Positions 11,377-22,389 of a stretch of DNA of 64,000 bases are shown here, in pieces. This DNA is from Warburgia ugandensis (lineage: Eukaryota > Streptophyta > Magnoliopsida > Canellales > Canellaceae). How positions within the stretch are numbered: position 1 is the stretch's first letter; each line of letters opens with the position of its first letter. Under the pieces are notes generated by a model that was not told where the DNA came from, searched no databases, and saw nothing but the letters and a program-made list of their open reading frames with translations. Made by a program: the position numbers and the translations under genes. Where the stretch lies: positions 26,699,426 to 26,763,425 of the forward strand of contig CP141136.1 of NCBI GenBank assembly GCA_035236585.1, in the 5' to 3' direction.

Positions 11377-12045
11377 AACTGTAACGCCCCAGGAGCTGCC
11401 TGTTTTGGTCCCCAATTCATTGGTGGAGGCGGCACTGTCTTCTACTTCCACGGAAAGAAAGATGAGTACTTCGCTCTAGTCTCTGACTCTGATCACCAGA
11501 TCAATGCTCGATTCATTGCCTCCAGCCTGCAGGAAGAGCTAGGGGACTTCACATGGATTCAAGCACTTGGCATCATGTCAGGTTCTCGTCAATTTGCCGT
11601 TGAATTCGAAAAGACCAAGAAATGGTATAATAAGACTGACCATCTTCTGTTCTCTTACAACGGAAAGCCCATAACTAATCCAGAAGGCCCTGACTGGAAG
11701 TCTGCGGATCAGTCTGATAGTGGAGAGGACAGCTATCATATAGTGTCACCATTACACTGGCAGAAATTGCAGAGACTTCAGTCAAAGTGGTACCTGTAAC
11801 TGAGGAAGATGACAGGATTTGCAACTATCACATACCATCAGATGACTGTTTGCTCAGATGGAAGTTCAGTTCAGATAACTTATCCTCAGGAGTTGAAGTT
11901 TTTCTTGGGCAAACCGACAGGCCAGATTTCACGATTTCAGCAAAGAGGGGGGTAGAGATGCCGGTAGTTGGTGGAAAGGACAAATACAGGACGTCCTCGC
12001 TCCTAACCTCTGACTGCACTTCCTGCATATTCTCTCCTGATGCTA
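11377..12045 (+). pseudogene. root-cap / LEA-like protein gene, truncated and frameshifted
   Basis: The first frame reads ACFGPQFIGGGGTVFYFHGK, then LVSDSDHQINARFI, DFTWIQALGI, KKWYNKTDHLLFSYNGKPI and EGPDWKS. This is the order of the plant root-cap (LEA-related) family, whose members normally have a longer N-terminal region with a signal peptide. The family resemblance then continues in another frame: VPVTEEDDRICNYHIPSDDC, VFLGQTDRPDF, GVEMPVVGG and TSDC. The shift lies at about 11,715-11,745, where reading passes from one frame to the next. An in-frame stop precedes the homology (near 11,359) and no start or signal peptide is found. Most of the domain is preserved, so loss of function is fairly recent. 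A hidden intron at the shift is possible, but I see no convincing GT-AG pair. The end is about 850 bp from the convergent THE1 gene. Confidence 0.75.
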
Positions 12046-12049
12046 TTGA

Positions 12050-12900
12050 GGCCAGAGAGAGAGAGCAGAATGGCCATAGATCTGGATTAGTTTGTAGGAA
12101 AATGAATTCTAGAGATCACATTATGGCCAGAAAGAAACAAATTTCAGAGATTTCATTTTGCAAGAGAATAAACATAAGGTTCTTTATGTAAAATGAAATT
12201 CTAGTGTTTGCTGTTCCAAGGATTTTTCTCTATCAATTTAAGAACAAAGCCAATTTTATCCATCTTTCAAGATGTATTAAAAGATCCAATTCCTACAGAA
12301 ATTAGAGAAATAATCAGAATACAAGCACTGCCCATGCATTTTAGATTGCTCCTTCGTATCCCTTAATATGAATTCAATCCTTGTGTAAATGCAATATACG
12401 AAGGACTTCAAGATATGCAAAAACCAGAACCCAATACACGAGAGGGAAGTATATAAAAAAAATTTTATATTACATATTTAGCAACAAATAACCTAAAAGA
12501 AAATGTTGCCACAGAGATTTGCTGTTGTTCTTTATTTTCTTCCATCACCTTAAAAGGAGAAGCTTTAGATGTAATAACTATTATAACCCTTATCTACTAC
12601 AGGTGAAAACCAATATGGGAGATTGAACTCAGCTCAGTTTGAAACATAACAAGCAGCTAGATCCATCTGGGTGCAATTTCACGCCATCTAGATGGATTTT
12701 CTGTTGGGAATAATAGCAAATTATAATACAAAATATAACGGATGCTTCAATGTATATCAGGAAAAAAATTTGAAGTGCAACAGATGAAATAGAATGGTAA
12801 AAGTCCATCATTCCAAGCGAAAATTGCAAATGGTCCCCTCTGTGACTCTGTCATGATCAGCAGATACATGTGTACATTGTCTCCTGGTTCATTCCTTTTC
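12050..12900. other. region between the convergent root-cap pseudogene and THE1
   Basis: AT-rich, no gene. The part nearest 12,900 must hold the 3' UTR of the minus-strand receptor gene. A 66-codon minus frame at 12,629-12,829 is probably chance. Confidence 0.45.
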
Positions 12901-15414
12901 TTACCTTCCTCGAGGATTCACCAGTTGCGAAAAGACAGCACTGGTAGCAGCATCCGCAGCATCATCATCCGTACCTGAGTGCACCCCATTGATCATGCTC
13001 ATACTATTATCAAAATGTTCAAGTGGCGTCAATGGGAAACTGGAAATATGATTTGTGCTGTTCTCATCTGGATCAGTAAGTGTTGATGTCTCTTCCAGCT
13101 GGAGAGCATACTCAAGATTCCATAGAACATCTCCCATTGTGGGTCTGTCAACTCCATACTCTGCAAGACATTTCTCAGCGGTTTCACCGAACTTCTTGAG
13201 AGATGCTGGATTTATCTTCCCAACCAAAGCTGGATCCATGATTTGATCTAGCATGCCCTTCTTCTGCCAGGTCATTGCCCATTCTGCTATGTTGACTTGC
13301 TCCCTTGGAAGAACAGGGTTGAGAGCTGGTCTTGTGCAGAGGACTTCCATCAAAACCACCCCAAAGGAGTACACATCTGACTTTTCAGTCAGCTGTTGCC
13401 TTCTAAAGTATTCAGGGTCAAGGTACCCAAAACTACCTTTAACAGCAGTACTTACATGGGTTTGATCCAAAGCAGGACCAGTCTTTGAAAGGCCAAAATC
13501 TGCTACCTTAGCAACAAAGTTCTCATCCAAGAGAATATTGGTGGTCTTCACATCTCGGTGGATTATACTTTGAGCTGCTCCTGTGTGAAGATAATGCAAT
13601 CCCCTTGCAGCTCCAATGCAAATTTCAAGTCTCTGTCTCCAAGAGAGTGATGGAAGGTCTGTTCCATAAAGATGACTCCTCAAAGGCCCATTTGCCATGT
13701 ATTCGTAAACCAGAATCATCTCTGATCTCTCATCACAGTAGCCAATCAGAGAAACCAGATGGCGATGGCGGAGCTTGGATAACATCTGAATCTCAGTCTG
13801 GAATTCAGCAAGGCCTTGCTCGGATCTTGGATTTCCTCTCTTCACAGCTACTTTAGTACCATCATCTAGCGTTCCTTGATAAACCTTTCCGAAGCCCCCT
13901 ACTCCAAGAAGCAAGCTCTCATCAAACTTGTTCGTGGAATCCAAGATCTCCTGAAATGTGAAGACTCGTCCAAGACTGGAAGATGCCAGGGAGACGCAGC
14001 TTGCTGTTGCACTCTTTTGAGAGATTGTAGAACCTTTGGTAATGGTATGGGAATTTCCATATAAGGGGAATGGCAGCAGGGGATGACCTTGGTTACTAGT
14101 CTTTGCCCTCCGAGCCATGATGCAGCAGTAACAAACAGCTGCCAATATCACTGCAGCCACACATCCCGCAATCAATCCAATTATAATGCCCACCTTGCTC
14201 TTCTTAGAACGTGAACCTGGACGAAGACCATCAACAGAATATGGGCCATCCAAACTTCTCGCGCCATTGCTAATTTTCATGATCTCCAACCCATTCAAAA
14301 TTGCGTTAGGAATATCAGCTACCATATCTGGGCCAACACTAACAGTCAATGGGCCCAAATCGGTTGATGAATTGGAAACGTAATCTCTGTAGTATGGTTG
14401 TGCCAAGTTACCTGTTTTGGAAGAAATATCCAGACTTGCAACAGCAAGATCAGAATTGACAAAGACGTTGAAAACAAGTTCGTTGAGAGCCTTGCTAACA
14501 ATATCACAGAAGTGTAGGCGGATGAAATAACTGAAGCTAGGATCAACCTGGAAAACCCATGTGATATTGAAGTTTGTATCCACCACATTTGGATTTCCCA
14601 TTGTCTCTGCAGTTGCATAAACCCAGTTAGGTGCTGTTTCAGGGGTCACTGCAGTCGGAAATTTTATTGTCCCCGGATCTACAGAGACATTTGTTGCAGA
14701 GCTATTGACATGGAGATATTTCCTGTCGTTTTCCCAAGTTCTCCCAAGTGTGTCATTCTGAGAAGTAAGCAAAGGTCCTCCCATGTTCAACCGATACATG
14801 GTCTCAAGTGCAAAATTAGAGAGGCCATTGAAAGGAGCAGAAGGTGTCACTACAGCTGCCTGATCCGGAATCAGAGCATCCGGTACAGACACAACTTCTA
14901 TGCCATTCACAAAAGCAACTGAATTGTTCGAAGGAATGAAAGTGAGGGGCAAGGAATCAGATGTCACATTGATCAAAAACTCTTTGAACAGATAAGAACT
15001 ATTCTGGTTTCTGAAGGTGAAGTTATTCAAGAGAACAAAGTCTTCGGTGATTACAGTCATCGAAGCCGAATTCAAGTCGTGACCTGAACTAGGAATCGGG
15101 TGGAAATAGAGACGAACCCAATGCCGGCCGGCTTGCCGTATATCAAATTCGTAAGAGGAAGAAGTGGTGAAAACCCTAAGGGACTGATAAATTGGAGATG
15201 GAACAGAAGAATTGGAGCTAGCAACTACATTTCCCTCACCTTCTAACCGAAAAGAAGATTTAAGTGAATCGGGAACAAATACCTGACCCTGAAAAGTCAC
15301 ATTCTGTGAAGACCCACATGCAATCAAGTAGTTATCGACAGGCTCAAATGCAGCAAAAGTGCCTTGAACCATGAAAAAACTACACAAAAGCAACACCAAG
15401 CGCACGAATCTCAT
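12901..15414 (-). CDS. THE1: THESEUS1-type receptor-like kinase (CrRLK1L family), 837 aa
   Basis: Single uninterrupted exon encoding a plasma-membrane receptor kinase of the CrRLK1L family. In Arabidopsis, THE1 monitors cell-wall integrity and binds a RALF peptide. Order of parts: signal peptide (about 1-21); malectin-like ectodomain (about 25-385) with many N-x-S/T sites; a transmembrane helix at about 408-432 followed by a CYCC run and basic residues; and a Ser/Thr kinase from about 486. The kinase has its glycine loop GVGGFGKV at 504-511, the ATP-binding lysine at K525 (VAVK), HRDVK at 619-623, DFG at 639-641 and LDPEY at 665-669. The tail ends in SAVFSQLVNPRGR, almost identical to the THE1 tail and the main reason for choosing THE1 over paralogues. 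Arabidopsis THE1 is about 855 aa, so this is full length. The start is the first methionine before the signal peptide. All catalytic motifs are present, so it should be active. Confidence 0.93.
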   Translation of the reverse strand: MRFVRLVLLLCSFFMVQGTFAAFEPVDNYLIACGSSQNVTFQGQVFVPDSLKSSFRLEGEGNVVASSNSSVPSPIYQSLRVFTTSSSYEFDIRQAGRHWVRLYFHPIPSSGHDLNSASMTVITEDFVLLNNFTFRNQNSSYLFKEFLINVTSDSLPLTFIPSNNSVAFVNGIEVVSVPDALIPDQAAVVTPSAPFNGLSNFALETMYRLNMGGPLLTSQNDTLGRTWENDRKYLHVNSSATNVSVDPGTIKFPTAVTPETAPNWVYATAETMGNPNVVDTNFNITWVFQVDPSFSYFIRLHFCDIVSKALNELVFNVFVNSDLAVASLDISSKTGNLAQPYYRDYVSNSSTDLGPLTVSVGPDMVADIPNAILNGLEIMKISNGARSLDGPYSVDGLRPGSRSKKSKVGIIIGLIAGCVAAVILAAVCYCCIMARRAKTSNQGHPLLPFPLYGNSHTITKGSTISQKSATASCVSLASSSLGRVFTFQEILDSTNKFDESLLLGVGGFGKVYQGTLDDGTKVAVKRGNPRSEQGLAEFQTEIQMLSKLRHRHLVSLIGYCDERSEMILVYEYMANGPLRSHLYGTDLPSLSWRQRLEICIGAARGLHYLHTGAAQSIIHRDVKTTNILLDENFVAKVADFGLSKTGPALDQTHVSTAVKGSFGYLDPEYFRRQQLTEKSDVYSFGVVLMEVLCTRPALNPVLPREQVNIAEWAMTWQKKGMLDQIMDPALVGKINPASLKKFGETAEKCLAEYGVDRPTMGDVLWNLEYALQLEETSTLTDPDENSTNHISSFPLTPLEHFDNSMSMINGVHSGTDDDAADAATSAVFSQLVNPRGR

Positions 15415-16200
15415 CTTCCCGATCTCCTCAAATGCACAATTTACCCAACCAATAAATGAACACTCCAGAAAAATCTCAGATCCTCAGAGACCAAAATCTA
15501 TAAACCACACTGCTACCTTCTAAAGCTTCAGATACAGAAGAAAACCAATACAAAAACACCAAATCTTTCCATATTCTACGACTGTAGAAACCCACCGAGG
15601 TATCAATTTGCTAATTTCTAAGCTTCATATACAGAAGGAATAAAAAACAGAAGCATCAAATCTTTCCAATATCCTAAAGCTGAAGAAACCCACCAAAATG
15701 AGATAAACCATGCCAAAAGATTAGATTTTTCTCAACAACACCTACCTCTGAGAGAACATTAAACACCCATTTGCTTCAATTTTCAGAGAATGGGATCCAA
15801 TCAGAGAAGTGCCCACTGCCCACCTGAGATGACGACCAAACGGGCAACACGCAAACTACCACTGGAAGCTTTTCTTCATTCAAAACAGCTCTTTCCAGCT
15901 CTTGATTAGTAGGCTGTCAATTACAGAACAGCAGAGAACCCACAGGAAGAAAAAGAAACAATATAAGAAGCAGCACTCAAATCTCTTTCATCAGAATCAG
16001 CTGGTTTTGGGAGATTTCCTGGTTATTCTTTTAATCAAAGCATCTGAAAACAGCCGTGAATTTCAGTAAAAGAAACGGCCATGAGAGCTCCGTAACTGAG
16101 TTCTTTTTTCCTCTTTCGTGGTTGGTGTTCATATCTGAGAGTAGTAGGAAAATGGCTGTTTGCTGGCTGTGGGACCGTTGGTCCCTCCTCTTACGCGGTT
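15415..16200 (-). promoter_or_regulatory. 5' leader and proximal promoter region of THE1
   Basis: On the minus strand this AT- and CT-rich stretch lies directly before the THE1 start. It has no coding content or recognised repeat. A leader intron is possible but I cannot define one, and no clear TATA box was found. Confidence 0.45.
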
Positions 16201-16826
16201 TCGGAAATGGAAATCGAAAATGCTAACGGCGTCAAGTGACGGCCGTTGCGTGTCCTTGGGGTTGTCCGACGGCGGTCTAACGCGGTTATCTGCTCACTTG
16301 GCCGGTTCCTCAAAAATAGTTTTTCCGGTAGGGGTGAAGATAATTTACAAGAGTAAGATCTGATGGATGGCATTTTTTTTAAAGATCCGACCCGTTCATA
16401 TTGTTCATATTCTTAACGTAGCTCCCGGACCAAATTTCACGACCATTGAATAATTATAAATTTTTGTTATTTTTTCAAAAACCTCAAATAAGTGCTTAGA
16501 TTATCCAAATATATTGATTTATCGTGCTCTATATCTGATTTTAGAACAAAGTGAACGCCTTAGATCTCCAAAGGAAATCGCCATCCATCAGAAAAATGCA
16601 TCGTCAACTTCCGCCTACTCTTATGGGCAATCTAGTCACAGAGTTTGGAGTTTCATGTGACTATACTTGTAATAACTGATAGATATTGCATCCCTTTATT
16701 CAATAGAGACACCCCTGCCTTACTACTATGTCTCTTTTACATAAATAATTTAAGAATGGTTAGGAGAGAAATATCCATCATTTTGTTGTGATAGTATTTT
16801 CAGACAGATGCAGTTGAGCAGGTGAA

Positions 16827-16915
16827 GGGGAGCCTTGTGCAATGGTAAAAATTGTTGTCAAGTGACTTTGAGGTCCTTGAGGGTTACGGGTTCAAGACTC
16901 TTGCAAAATATAAGG
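16827..16915 (+). mobile_element. Au-type SINE, 5' (tRNA-like) part
   Basis: Begins ggggagccttgtgcaatgg, the A-box end of Au SINE, followed by a B-box-like gggttcaagactc. The 3' half is absent. Plus strand. Confidence 0.75.
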
Positions 16916-18262
16916 TAAAATTACTTACTATAAGTCTTTATGATTCGTTCCTTTTCTATTTCCCAGATAGAAAGAACCTTTGCGCAGTGGGATTGACATA
17001 AGTATGAGCGGGCGTTTGCTGTTTGAGTTGATTGCCAACAATGCGCTAAAATCCCCCGATCAATCCAATTTTCCAGGTTCCTGAAACAAAGTAATCGCAA
17101 ACAGATCACAAGTTCCTGAAACAAAGTAATCGCAGATTTCCAGATGAAACCCATTATAAGGCGTGTTTTGCCAATGCACAAGAGAATTTCTAGCATTCCA
17201 GATAGACTTAAGCTAGAACCGAAGCGGCAAGACGAAAAAAAGGATCACCTCCGTAAGTTAGCAAAATCAACTTGGGATGATCAGAAATTCACTCCAAATC
17301 CGGGACTACAGGGGGAGGTACAGGGGCAACAAGTACGATGACTGAAGTGTCTATATCAAAACAAGACTAGAAAAATTAGGTCCCACTTTGGACGTAAAGT
17401 TGCCTGTTTTCATTAATGACTGGCAACGCTACTTGCAGTACAGAGATAGGGGAGAAATCCACAGCACTAACAAGAGTACTGGGGGAAGGAGAGAACCATG
17501 GAATCACTATCTTGATAGAAATATGGTCTAATGAACATGAGACGGATATGGAGATTGGGGTTGACGATGGACTCCCAGTAGACTTTACATGACTGGCTGG
17601 ACTCTATAAAGGATCACTGTTTTGGTGGGTCCTGGCTAATATGTGACTCCTATGATTTTATCTATGGTTGATCTGAACCCTTGAAAGGAAACAGCTTTTG
17701 ACAAGTGGTACTAATAGTCGTAGCATCTTAAATTTCATCAGGGAGATCGAAGACAATGCTTGCATGAGCTTTTATTTATGGTGTCTACATGTTGTGGTGT
17801 TAGCTACAGACACGTAGGGCCTAGATGTTTTAATCCAAACTGTTCATCTTTTGAGTATGTAGTGTATACATCTTAGATAGACATGCACAAAAAAATGTTC
17901 TCTTTGGATAGAGGGAGGATTGATCTCCCAATGAAGAATACTTTCGCAAAATTATCTATTTTGCATGCCAGTTTGCGTGGTGATTCGTAAGATGGACAAT
18001 TCTAATCAACGACCACACGTGAATGTAATTGGTGGGCCCCAAATTGTTACAGATTCAGAGGACGTCGATGTAAGATATCTATGCTAGAAATTCAATCTCT
18101 CAAGCGACTTCTTAAGAACGATAACAATTTGTGAGTAATGTTATCTGTGGACAATGCTCTTATCTGCTGCTACTAACTCTCCCAAAAACATACAAGTAAT
18201 CCACATTACAGCTCTTTAATCTATCATTAAAGAGGCATGCTATCAATTGGAGTGTGACCCCA

Positions 18263-18516
18263 CCTTTGGTTGATCCTACTCATTCGTCTGATTTCTCCAT
18301 ATTTGTGCACCAAAAGTCACATGAGATCCTAAAACCAGTGCTTTTAATCATTAAACATGCATAATTGTTTATACTAACCAACTTCCTAACCTTAATTTCC
18401 TACACTTGAAATCGTATTTTGACAGATGCTACTAGACTAATCTGATCCACACGTTTTTTGTAATAATAAAAATTTAAAATCAGAAAAATCAGATGAACGG
18501 GTCAGATTAACCAAAC
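18263..18516. mobile_element. possible MITE with imperfect inverted ends
   Basis: tttggttgatcctactcatt near the left side pairs with the reverse complement of the right side (tttggttaatctgacccgtt), and the similarity runs on for about 40 bp. No clear target duplication. Confidence 0.4.
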
Positions 18517-19047
18517 ATTTGGCGACAAAATATGATCGTGCCCGATGATAGTAATAACACTATCCATGGATAAACTTGTTCTGTGTTTACCGTTCAAGTA
18601 AGCATCATTAACTTCATCTCCTCAAGTATCGTGGACCTAATTAATGGAGTAAAATTAACTCCCTGTTCACTAACAGCCACATTAACGCTGTTTGTTCTTG
18701 AAGGCGACCGGATAACGGCCGTTCAAACTGAGCTTGGCTACCATCCACAAGCCAAATGCCGGGAAAACTGTCGCGTAGTCATAAGACGGTGACAGAGACA
18801 GAATATTGTCTGGACGACCGTTACATCTGACGTGAAGGATGACTTCGAAATGTAAACGGCAGCTCTTAATGCACATGGCCTAGAGCTATAACGTCGCCAT
18901 CATATGCCTTTTGCTAGGGAAGATATTTTTTCATTCTTTCTTTTTTTGAAATTTTTTTTCTTGAAGGTAGGTTGTGGTCTCGAGCCAGCTGTTAAAAGAA
19001 ACACGCTGTTGCTTGACTTGTGCAGTTGATTGAGAAGAGAAAGTCCA

Positions 19048-19632
19048 CATGGAAGCACCCTATCAAGTGTTGCTACAGAAGCACCGTAGTTTTGTGTGAA
19101 GGGCCCATCTTTGGATGATTTAATATATTTATCTGATTGCTTTGAGTTTTCATGTTTAGTGGTCTATAAAATGTGTTGATTGGATAATTTTAACATCTTT
19201 AAACATTTAATTTTGATTATGAAAGTTTGGTTTCAAGCTTTTTGTAAAAATAATTGAAATTGAAGATTTTTAGGATGCTATATCATCCGCTTATCTGATT
19301 GTTTGCTTATGCGGATTCAGTTATTAATCTTAAAAACTGATAGGTCTGACCACATGTAGATGTCATATTAGGCTCTTGTAGTCCACCTCTTTTTTTTGAC
19401 CCCGCATAAATAAGAGTTTCATGAGTTTCATGCACGGGGCTGCCCTTTTATTAGAAATATTTTTTATACCAACAGTCTAAATTCAACTTTAAAAAACACT
19501 GGTTTTAAGACAGAAGAATAGTTCATCGCCATATTTTCCTTTCTGTCGGCCAGTTAGATAAAGGGGCTAGATCATCTAAAGGTAGGGCCCGTCATGCAAA
19601 GTTTGGTGCTTTTCCAGAAGCGCCCTAGAGGG
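19048..19632. mobile_element. inverted-repeat MITE ('AAGCRCC' family) with SINE inside
   Basis: The left arm reads gaagcaccgtagttttgtg then aagggcccatctttggatga. The right arm, reverse-complemented, gives aagcaccaaactttgcatga then cgggccctacctttagatga. The arms are about 60 bp. The middle holds an Au SINE 3' fragment (19,374-19,450). Related copies lie in the first intron of the nuclease gene at 60.6-61.4 kb. Confidence 0.6.
19374..19450 (+). mobile_element. Au-type SINE, 3' part
   Basis: Reads tgtagtccacctc, gaccccgcataa, and ends cacggggctgcccttttatt, which is the 3' third of Au SINE. It lies inside the MITE at 19.05-19.63 kb. Confidence 0.7.
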
Positions 19633-19639
19633 TGACTTC

Positions 19640-20400
19640 TGTAGCAATCTTATTTGACAGCCGCGAAAGAGCAGGCCTGGGTTTCGAAACACACCGTCCA
19701 TCACGCTGGCCCATGATTACTGCCGGGAGGCGCGGTGCAGAGTTTTGTCCAAATAAATATCGGAGGTTCTGTACCTGCCTTTGTGAAGAAAGGTTAAAGA
19801 ATGAGAGGAAGAGAAGCTCTTTAATGGACATAAACACCTGTTCATATGATAAAAGTACTTACAGGTCCTACAAAGAGGAAGTTATTTAGTTACTGGGTTT
19901 CTTGCATAGTGGATATGGAAGGGCAAAAGTTGGATTCACCTTGTCTAATGATCAAGACCATCTATCTCGTAACTCATGCTAGGGATTAGCGCTCTAAAAT
20001 TTGGACCCATCTAAGAATTTTTAGCCTCCAATTTGTAGCCTTTAAATGGGCAAAAAGAAGAAGAAAAAAACCTTAACAAATCAATATGAATGACTCATCC
20101 ATAGCATGAACTCCTTGATTTTGGTATGCCCAACATGGTGAACCACTTACATAGTCAATAAAAAATTTACCATGCATGTCAAAAAGGAGCATCGAACTCT
20201 GAGGTTCTACTCCTATCACGACCTAAAAATGAGACTCATAAATTCACATCTAGTTAAATTAAGGAGTCTCTCACTTGAGTAGCGAGGGTTTCAGGGTGTG
20301 CACGAGTGTGTGACTTTCATAAAAAAATAAAGACAAGAATTTCCCTCAAAACATTTCCACTAATTCACTAAGCACTCAGAGATATCGAAAACCAAAAAAA
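19640..20400. other. intergenic, nothing recognised
   Basis: A plus frame of 85 codons (19,632-19,889) and a minus frame of 70 codons overlap here. Neither has recognisable features and they are probably chance. Confidence 0.35.
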
Positions 20401-20445
20401 ATAAAAATAAATAAAAATAAATAAATATATATATATATATATGAT

Positions 20446-20622
20446 GAACGGTAATTTTAATAAGGAGCTGTAGGTGTAAAGTGTAGGTGATGTTTGATTA
20501 GCCAAGAAAAAGTTTTTAACTGTCATTTTCTATAACTTTTGCTGGTTTCTACTTTTTTCTAGCCTATCAAATGTCACATACTCCTTACACTTGCATGAAA
20601 TAGTTGAAATTAACACACCGTA
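20446..20622. mobile_element. MITE, 'GGTAATTTTAG' fold-back family, copy 1
   Basis: Left end cggtaattttaataaggag then gtaggtgtaaagtgtagg, and tttgattagccaagaaaaag. The right end is the reverse complement with atcaaatgtcacatactcc and ttacacttgcatgaaatag. It is about 175 bp long and forms one hairpin. It is preceded by an (AT)n run. Confidence 0.7.
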
Positions 20623-20624
20623 TA

Positions 20625-22380
20625 TTATATATTTATATCAAATAATTTAACTTAGTATCTTTCTTGAAATATACTTGGTTGCATGTTCTAATCGCCACTT
20701 TTTCCTTTGGATAAGAATTAGATTTAAGACTTTATGCAAGTGATTTCTTTGTAATTTTTTTGCTTGCAGCTAAAAAAAAAGAAAAAGAAAATCTCAGCCA
20801 TTTTTTGTTTTAGTTTATTTTATGGGGCCACTTTTACGAGAACTTCACTTTCTACGTGATAAAAAGACATAAAACCCCTTTTTTATTTTATTTAAGAAAA
20901 CTGCATGGCATTCTTTTCAATTGTGAGGCTATTTTCGTCATCTAAATATTTTAATCTGTATAGATTATTGCAGTTGTTGGTTGTTTTGGTTGCACATTTG
21001 GCTTATTATTAAGGCAAGTAGTTGTAGCAGAGTGGACTCAAGTGGAAGAAAGGGCAGGGAACTTCGCAGGTCGCCGCTTGACGTGCGGTGCCAACCGAAG
21101 AACGTGGGTGACGCCATCCCCCGCGTTCTTTGTGCAACCATTTCTCTTCTGCTGCCATTATGGCAATGTTCTCCCAACATTTCTAATGGACTTGCTTTCG
21201 GCCCCTACCAGCAACGGTGAAGATCATTTATCTGTCTATTTATGGACGTAACTGATTGACTCGGTTGGCGAACAGTCAACCGTTAGATGAGGATGGATCC
21301 CTTGATCGTATCTCACATTTTGGATCACCATCACCTCTTGATCGATTGAGATTCTTTGAAGAGTTTGGTTAATAAGGGGTGAACCGTTGATTTTCGGTTG
21401 GAGATCGACTCCGTTGATGCAACAGGCGACTGTAATCCGTCCTTTGGTTATGGATTGTGAGGTTAGATCGCGAGGGTTGGTAGTTGTTGTTTTACATTAA
21501 TTAAGAAGCATGAAAGAATCTTGATTTTGGGCCCACCCATGTGATTTTAACACGATCTTGATTCTTCATCTAGTGGGTCCTGGTTGAAGTTGACAGAAGG
21601 AGAAAATATGAGTGGTTGAGATAGAGCGCACCATTTAGTGGTTAAACCATATAGCCAATAGATGAGTTCGAAATATAAATCGGATGAAGGAGATCTTTCG
21701 GGTGGGGCCCATTGGTAATGTCAATATCAGCCGCTCATAGCCTTGCCTTGAAAAATACTTGCATCCACGTGTTCACAGTTTGGAATAATCTGATAAAAGG
21801 ATATCTCCAGGGTACGGTGGATCGGCAGTGTTGCATGTGATGCGCCACTTCTCCAGACACGGGAAATGAAAGCCCTTGCAGTTTCGAATGTCAATGGTCA
21901 ACGGACAAGGAAATGGTATTCTGATACCGTCGATGGCGACTCCAGTGCATGACGATGTCGTTGTGGGAACGGAAGTTTTGCTGATCATTGACGAGTTGAT
22001 GGATCCAATACATGGCGACTCCTGTATCTCTGTCTTTCCTTTTTATTATTGTCTCAACGTGCGTTTATCCCTTTTTATTTTTATTTTTTTCAACTCTCAT
22101 TCTATCGTGGCCAATTTTGAATTCAATTTTCACAAGGAGAAATGTTTAAAATAGAGAATATTAATTGATGAAATTTATGGGCCTTCATAAATTTTTGAAA
22201 ATATATTGTCTTATAAGATCACTGAGATTATTAATTTACCACGCTGGCCCATGCTATAATCGAAAAGATCATATTATCTCTCTCTTTCTCCTCCCAAGCT
22301 TTTTAGCTCCATCCGTAATGTTTACTTCAAAAAGATCGTGGTTGAGTGGGTGGATCTAATGGCTAGTTACATCTATTATA
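20625..22380. other. intergenic, nothing firmly recognised
   Basis: The part at 21.0-22.0 kb is less AT-rich and has short overlapping frames on both strands, but no protein family is seen. A stretch near 20.66-20.76 kb (atacttggttgcatgttcta) resembles one near 48.03-48.11 kb, in the same orientation, which suggests a dispersed repeat. Confidence 0.4.
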
Positions 22381-22389
22381 CCTACATAA

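Larger units (their letters stand above)
16400..19040. other. intergenic DNA with SINE and MITE pieces
   Basis: No recognised gene. A 27-bp direct repeat (ttcctgaaacaaagtaatcg) occurs at about 17,078 and 17,114, period 36. A 65-codon frame at 17,144-17,341 resembles nothing I know. Separate entries cover the SINE at 16.83 kb and the inverted-repeat element at 18.26 kb. Confidence 0.45.

Noticed and set aside
21773-22154. Opposing frames of 71 and 92 codons
   Set aside because: Neither has features of a known protein, and the plus-strand one runs into AT-rich low-complexity sequence.
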